A stretch of DNA of 7,520 nucleotides. Origin: Deltaproteobacteria bacterium. Lineage in GTDB: Bacteria; Desulfobacterota; Desulfobacteria; Desulfobacterales; SURF-15. Positions 6,222 through 7,520 of the stretch are shown piece after piece (within the stretch, counting starts at the first letter, position 1; each line of letters begins with the position of its first letter). Location: NCBI GenBank assembly GCA_024644775.1, contig JAHEHB010000275.1, positions 1-7,520 on the forward strand, in the 5' to 3' direction. The position numbers and the translations under genes are program-made. A model generated the notes under the pieces. The model worked only from the letters and a program-made list of their open reading frames with translations, searched no databases and was not told the origin of the DNA.

Positions 6222-6413
6222 CCCTTGCCGTACTATCGGGACGATATCATTCATGTCAAGCTGGTTGTTGCTTCGGCCCTGATGGCGATCGCCCGAAAAG
6301 TGATCGTCTTCTATTTCGATATGCGCTCTCCGCGATATATTTTCGCCACGGCAGCCGTCGTGGTGGCGCTTGGTATTACCTACCGGCTGGTCTCAGGTGC
6401 GAAGGAAGGTTAG
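6222..6413 (+). pseudogene. psiE: PsiE-family (phosphate-starvation-inducible) membrane protein, C-terminal fragment
   Basis: PLPYYRDDIIHVKLVVASA, then ALMAIARKVIVF, SPRYIFATAAVVVALG and ITYRLV, match the second half of PsiE proteins, small inner-membrane proteins of about 130-180 residues with four helices and unknown biochemical role. Two membrane helices remain. The frame is open back to a TAG at 6174-6176, but the 15 residues before PLPYY do not look like PsiE and the first two helices are absent. The only start close to the homology is TTG 6225, without a convincing SD. I therefore call it an N-terminally deleted remnant, though a 62-residue two-helix product is not excluded. PsiE genes accompany DegP and FtsH in gammaproteobacterial stress-tolerance loci, which fits its place 37 bases before ftsH. 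Confidence 0.75.
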
Positions 6414-6450
6414 AATCCATGAAACACGTTAAATACGGAAGGATGAAAAA

Positions 6451-7520
6451 ATGGAAAAACATCATAAATTTTCGATCTGGTATGTACTGTTGGGTGTGTG
6501 GTTTGTTCTGATCATACACAATTGGATCGTTTCCATGTACGCAGTGGAAATTATACCATACAGTAAGTTTCTCAATTTGCTCAAGGAGAATAAAGTGGCG
6601 GAAGCGGCGATTCGGTCTAATCAGATCCAAGGCGAACTCAAGGAGCCGGGAGCCCTTAAAGGAAACAAGCTTAATTTTCGAACCATCCGCGTGGATCCGG
6701 AAACTTCACAACTTTTGGAACAATACGGGGTCACCTTCAAAGGGGAAATCGAATCCACCTTTTTCACGGATTTGTTGTCTTGGATATTTCCCATCTTCCT
6801 GTTTGTAGGAATTTGGTATTTATTCATGCGCAGAATGGCGGGCCAGCAGCCGGGCTTCATGTCACTGGGTAAGAACAAGGCCAAAATTTACGTACAGGAC
6901 GATCTGGATGTCACGTTCAAAGACGTGGCAGGGGTTGACGAGGCGGAACAGGAATTGGTGGAGATCGTGGAATTCCTCAAAGAGCCGGGCAGATATACTG
7001 AACTTGGTGGAAAGATGCCAAAGGGAGTTCTACTAGTGGGGCCTCCTGGAACTGGAAAGACCCTTCTGGCAAAAGCGGTGGCCGGGGAAAGTCAAGTTCC
7101 CTTTTTCAGCCTGAGCGGGTCGGAATTCGTTGAGATGTTCGTCGGGTTGGGGGCGGCCCGGGTGAGGGATCTGTTTGTACAGGCCAAACAGAAGGCACCC
7201 TGCATTATATTTATCGATGAATTGGATGCCCTGGGTAAGGCCCGGGGTATTTCCGGTGTGGGTGGGCATGATGAGCGCGAACAAACTCTCAATCAACTCC
7301 TGGTGGAGATGGATGGATTCGATCCCAAGGTGGGCGTGATTCTCGTGGCGGCGACAAATCGACCGGAAATTTTAGATCCCGCTTTGCTCCGGCCCGGGCG
7401 GTTCGATCGACAGGTCCTGGTGGACCGACCCGATAAACAAGGACGGGCGGAAATCCTGACGGTTCATCTAAAGAACATCAAGGCGGCGGATGATCTTGAT
7501 ATTGAAGTGATCGCCGGCAT
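6451..7520 (+). CDS. ftsH: ATP-dependent zinc metalloprotease FtsH (3' end outside window)
   Basis: FtsH is a hexameric inner-membrane AAA+ protease that extracts and degrades membrane and short-lived cytosolic proteins. The first 356 codons are visible with no frame break. Two membrane helices (about 9-29 and 108-126) flank a periplasmic segment of about 80 residues. The AAA domain shows Walker A GPPGTGKT at 197-204, the pore loop FVG at 230-232, Walker B IIFIDE at 252-257 and the second region of homology at 300-320, with the RPGRFDR arginines (317 and 320) as arginine fingers. The HEAGH zinc site should lie roughly 60 residues beyond the right edge. Start ATG 6451 has GGAAGGA at 6437-6443, 7 bases upstream. 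Signatures such as LGKARG and [12 protein letters not shown] differ from housekeeping FtsH (usually VGxxRG and DRPDVxGR) and resemble, from memory, the extra FtsH of stress-tolerance islands. It is divergent from the protease/chaperone operon. Confidence 0.95.
   Translation, partial: MEKHHKFSIWYVLLGVWFVLIIHNWIVSMYAVEIIPYSKFLNLLKENKVAEAAIRSNQIQGELKEPGALKGNKLNFRTIRVDPETSQLLEQYGVTFKGEIESTFFTDLLSWIFPIFLFVGIWYLFMRRMAGQQPGFMSLGKNKAKIYVQDDLDVTFKDVAGVDEAEQELVEIVEFLKEPGRYTELGGKMPKGVLLVGPPGTGKTLLAKAVAGESQVPFFSLSGSEFVEMFVGLGAARVRDLFVQAKQKAPCIIFIDELDALGKARGISGVGGHDEREQTLNQLLVEMDGFDPKVGVILVAATNRPEILDPALLRPGRFDRQVLVDRPDKQGRAEILTVHLKNIKAADDLDIEVIAG

Noticed and set aside
6419..6511. 30-codon ORF overlapping the ftsH start in another frame
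   Set aside because: It has a passable upstream purine run, but it overlaps the ftsH coding start, shows no recognisable features, and the ftsH ATG has its own SD. A leader-peptide role is conceivable but unsupported.

Overview
The window looks like chromosomal DNA from a Gram-negative bacterium, most plausibly a sulfate-reducer-like member of the former Deltaproteobacteria (Desulfobacterota). That placement is inference from the gene mix, base composition near 50% GC and the style of the intergenic repeats; there is no rRNA or other direct taxonomic marker here.

Layout from left to right. (1) A renalase-like FAD-dependent amine oxidase/oxidoreductase on the + strand, whose first few codons lie before base 1. 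(2) A long leftward (- strand) block which, read in its own direction from about 5540 down to 1058, encodes a membrane-anchored HtrA/Deg serine protease with one PDZ domain, a small heat-shock protein (Hsp20), a large Lon-like AAA protease of the AAA_32/Lon_C type, and a formate/nitrite transporter (FNT) gene reduced to its two ends by an internal deletion. (3) A 340-base non-coding stretch (5537-5878) with a candidate promoter framed by two dyads next to the protease gene, followed by a cluster of hairpin-forming repeats. (4) On the + strand, two further gene remnants: the C-terminal part of a Na+/Ca2+-exchanger (CaCA) protein and the C-terminal part of a PsiE-type membrane protein. (5) The first 356 codons of an ftsH gene, which runs off the right edge.

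Taken together this is a protein-quality-control island. Deg/HtrA handles damaged envelope proteins, Hsp20 holds unfolding proteins, and Lon-like and FtsH AAA proteases degrade soluble and membrane substrates. The combination Hsp20 + DegP + PsiE + FtsH recalls the transmissible locus of stress tolerance (tLST/LHR/TLPQC) known from Gammaproteobacteria, here without ClpG/ClpK in view and with a Lon-like protease added. All the protease and chaperone genes look intact, or are cut only by the window edge. All three integral-membrane passenger genes (FNT, CaCA, PsiE) are broken. That contrast is the most notable pattern in the window.

No tRNA, rRNA, CRISPR array, transposase or integrase gene was seen.
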